Positions 6,018 to 7,742 of a DNA stretch of 7,742 bases are shown in pieces; position 1 is the stretch's first letter, and every line of letters starts with the position of its first letter. A program made the translations under genes and the position numbers. The DNA is taken from contig CAITOD010000627.1 of assembly GCA_903893935.1 (NCBI GenBank), positions 1-7,742 on the forward strand. Direction: 5' to 3'. The stretch is from an uncultured Sphingomonadales bacterium (GTDB taxonomy: Bacteria; Pseudomonadota; Alphaproteobacteria; Sphingomonadales; Sphingomonadaceae). The notes beneath the pieces were generated by a model. It worked only from the letters and a program-made list of their open reading frames with translations. It was not told the origin of the DNA and ran no database searches.

Positions 6018-7193
6018 ATGGCGATGCTGCCGCTTCCCCCGACGCCGTTCTTCGGCAACAAGAACCGCGCATTCTGGCGTCTGCAATTCCTCGGCTGGGG
6101 CGGGGCGATGTTGCTGCGCGCGATGTCGAGCATTGCCAACGCAGTGCCGTGGTCGTTTCTGATCATCGTCATCATTGCCACGATCACCGGGTTTTCGATC
6201 TCGCTGATCCTGTCGGTGATTTACCGCGCGCTGATCAACCGCCGCGCGCTGGTCACCTGGGGGGTGACCGCAGTGGTGCTGGCGATCGCGGTCGGGCTCT
6301 ATGCCTTTATCGATTCGTGGGTGGTCAGCCTCTATCGCACCGAAGCCCAGTCGAGCTTTGCGCAGCTGTTTCTCGGCGTGTTCTATCTCGATCTGACGCT
6401 GCTCGGCGCGTGGTCCGCACTCTATTACGCGATCAATTTCTATATCCAGGTCGAAGAGCAGAACGACCAGTTGCTCCATCTCGAAAACCAGGCGACCAGC
6501 GCGCAGCTCGCCATGCTGCGCTATCAGCTCAACCCGCATTTCCTGTTCAACACGCTGAATTCGATCTCGACGCTGGTGCTGCTCAAACAGACCGAGCCCG
6601 CCAATGCCATGCTGTCGCGGCTCTCGGCGTTCCTGCGCTATACGCTGATCAACGAGCCGACCGGGCAAGTGACCGTCGCGCAGGAAGTCGAGACGCTCAA
6701 GCTCTATCTCGATATCGAGCGCATGCGGTTCGAAGACCGGCTGCGCACCCGCTTCGATATCGAAGAGCCGGCGATGCGCGCGCTGATGCCCTCGCTGCTG
6801 CTCCAGCCGCTGGTGGAAAACGCGATCAAATACGCGGTGAGCCCGCTTGAGGAAGGCGCCGAAATCACCGTCCATGCCGATGTCATCGGCGGCACTTTGC
6901 GTATTGTCGTGTCCGACACCGGCCCCGGGCTGGAGCCGGGCACCGACCCCGCCGATTTGTTCGGCGCCAGCCACGACCAGCAGCGACCGGGCATGATGTC
7001 GACCGGGGTTGGCCTTGCCAATATCCGCGACCGCCTGGCGCAAGCCTATGGCGATGCGCAGCGCTTCGATATCGCCAGCGGCAGCGAAGGCGGGCTGGTG
7101 GTGACCATCGAATTGCCGTTCGAAGCGCGCGAAGCACCACCCGCGCCCGCCCGCCCCGTTCATCCTGCGCTAAACTCGGTGTCTGCACACTAA
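6018..7193 (+). CDS. LytS/YehU-family membrane sensor histidine kinase
   Basis: The 391-residue kinase has an N-terminal membrane part with hydrophobic segments near 24-36 (weak), 45-70, 78-98 and 115-140, and no large periplasmic domain. A short coiled-coil-like linker follows (144-168, QVEEQNDQLLHLENQ). The His_kinase (PF06580-type) domain has the H-box LNPHFLFNTLNSIS with phospho-acceptor His174. The ATPase part has the N-box LLLQPLVENAIKYA with Asn268, and the glycine motifs SDTGPGL and GVGLANIRDRL. A proline-rich tail (about 368-391) is dispensable-looking. The start at 6018 has only a distant GAAAGG (5998-6003); a second ATG two codons on (6024) is equally possible. It lies 18 bp after ggt, so co-transcription is likely, and 41 bp before its regulator partner. 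The sensed signal is unknown; it is probably a membrane-level signal, given the small extracytoplasmic surface. Confidence 0.93.
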   Translation: MAMLPLPPTPFFGNKNRAFWRLQFLGWGGAMLLRAMSSIANAVPWSFLIIVIIATITGFSISLILSVIYRALINRRALVTWGVTAVVLAIAVGLYAFIDSWVVSLYRTEAQSSFAQLFLGVFYLDLTLLGAWSALYYAINFYIQVEEQNDQLLHLENQATSAQLAMLRYQLNPHFLFNTLNSISTLVLLKQTEPANAMLSRLSAFLRYTLINEPTGQVTVAQEVETLKLYLDIERMRFEDRLRTRFDIEEPAMRALMPSLLLQPLVENAIKYAVSPLEEGAEITVHADVIGGTLRIVVSDTGPGLEPGTDPADLFGASHDQQRPGMMSTGVGLANIRDRLAQAYGDAQRFDIASGSEGGLVVTIELPFEAREAPPAPARPVHPALNSVSAH

Positions 7194-7234
7194 ACGCCCC
7201 AGCCCGATACCCCCCGAGTACCCAAGGAAACGCC

Positions 7235-7742
7235 ATGACCATCCGCACCATTCTGGTCGACGACGAAAAACTGGCCATCCAGGGCCTGCAACTGCGGCTC
7301 GCCGCGTTTCCCGATGTCGAAGTGATCGATACGTGCGTCAACGGGCGTGAAGCGATCCGCAAGATCAAGACCGAAAAGCCCGATCTGGTGTTTCTCGACA
7401 TCCAGATGCCCGGTTTCGACGGGTTCAGCGTGGTCAAAGGCGTGATGGAAATCGATCCGCCACTGTTCGTGTTCGTCACCGCCTATTCCGAACATGCGCT
7501 GAAAGCGTTCGAAGCCAATGCGGTCGATTATCTGCTAAAGCCGGTCGACCAGGACCGGCTCGCCGATGCGCTCGACCGCGCGCGCACGCGGCTTGCCGAA
7601 AAGCGCGGGCTGGAAGAAGTCGAAAAACTGAAAATCGTGCTCGCCGAAGTGGCGCCCGACGCAATGCCCGAAATGGTCGATGATGGCGAACCCGCTGCCG
7701 GCCGGTTTGAAAAGCTGATCAATATCAAGGATCGCGGGCAGA
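7235..7742 (+). CDS. LytTR-family response regulator, partner of the kinase (3' end outside window)
   Basis: The frame is open from the ATG at 7235 to the window edge, giving 169 visible residues. A receiver domain spans about 3-120, with acidic pocket Asp9-Asp10, phospho-acceptor Asp55 in VFLDIQMPG, the switch Thr82 in VTAYSEHA, and Lys102 in YLLKPV. The linker runs through about 121-155. The last visible residues, FEKLINIKDRGQ, look like the beginning of a LytTR DNA-binding domain, whose remainder is outside the window. AAGGA at 7224-7228 is six bases upstream of the start. With the LytS-type kinase just upstream it forms an AlgR/LytR-like two-component pair that binds promoter DNA when phosphorylated. 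Its target genes are not shown by the sequence. The output class is inferred from the short visible start of the domain and the kinase type. Confidence 0.92.
   Translation, partial: MTIRTILVDDEKLAIQGLQLRLAAFPDVEVIDTCVNGREAIRKIKTEKPDLVFLDIQMPGFDGFSVVKGVMEIDPPLFVFVTAYSEHALKAFEANAVDYLLKPVDQDRLADALDRARTRLAEKRGLEEVEKLKIVLAEVAPDAMPEMVDDGEPAAGRFEKLINIKDRGQ

Noticed and set aside
5118..7163. Long minus-strand open frame of 681 codons opposite ggt and the kinase
   Set aside because: It spans two well-supported genes and the gap between them, and its product is an Arg/His/Gln-rich composition typical of antisense shadows.

Overview
This is a GC-rich, gene-dense bacterial chromosome window. Its codon use, its TonB receptor type, and a spacer hairpin of the CCGTTCGTGCTGAGC kind (which I associate with sphingomonad genomes from memory) suggest an alphaproteobacterium, probably Sphingomonadales. 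No mobile element, CRISPR array, tRNA or rRNA is visible.

Layout: (1) 1-833, plus strand: the C-terminal part of a FAD-dependent oxidoreductase that enters from the left edge. (2) 834-961: a short convergent spacer filled by a long inverted repeat, a REP-like element or bidirectional terminator. (3) 962-3139, minus strand: a complete TonB-dependent outer-membrane receptor. (4) 3140-3420: an AT-rich divergent control region. It has a perfect Zur-like palindrome on the receptor side. On the other side it has two GATATATCTT copies and a sigma70-like promoter facing the next gene. (5) 3421-4173, plus: a siderophore-interacting protein (SIP) family flavin reductase. (6) 4174-4241: a short spacer with a strong inverted repeat. 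(7) 4242-5999, plus: a periplasmic gamma-glutamyltransferase with all key catalytic residues. (8) 6018-7193, plus: a LytS/YehU-type membrane histidine kinase. (9) 7235 to the right edge, plus: its partner LytTR-type response regulator, cut in the output domain.

How they may work together: the receptor and the SIP reductase are divergent and share one control region, which fits import of a metal chelate across the outer membrane followed by reductive release in the cytoplasm. The receptor-side operator looks like a zinc (Zur) site, whereas the SIP-side repeats look different and may bind a PadR/NfeR-type or other regulator. The locus may therefore join two metal signals. The transferase, kinase and regulator are co-directional with short gaps (18 and 41 bp) and may be one transcript. 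Whether the kinase controls the transferase or the metal genes cannot be read from the sequence.

The families are well known. The most informative part of the window is the regulatory DNA at 3193-3207, 3325-3370 and 4199-4228.
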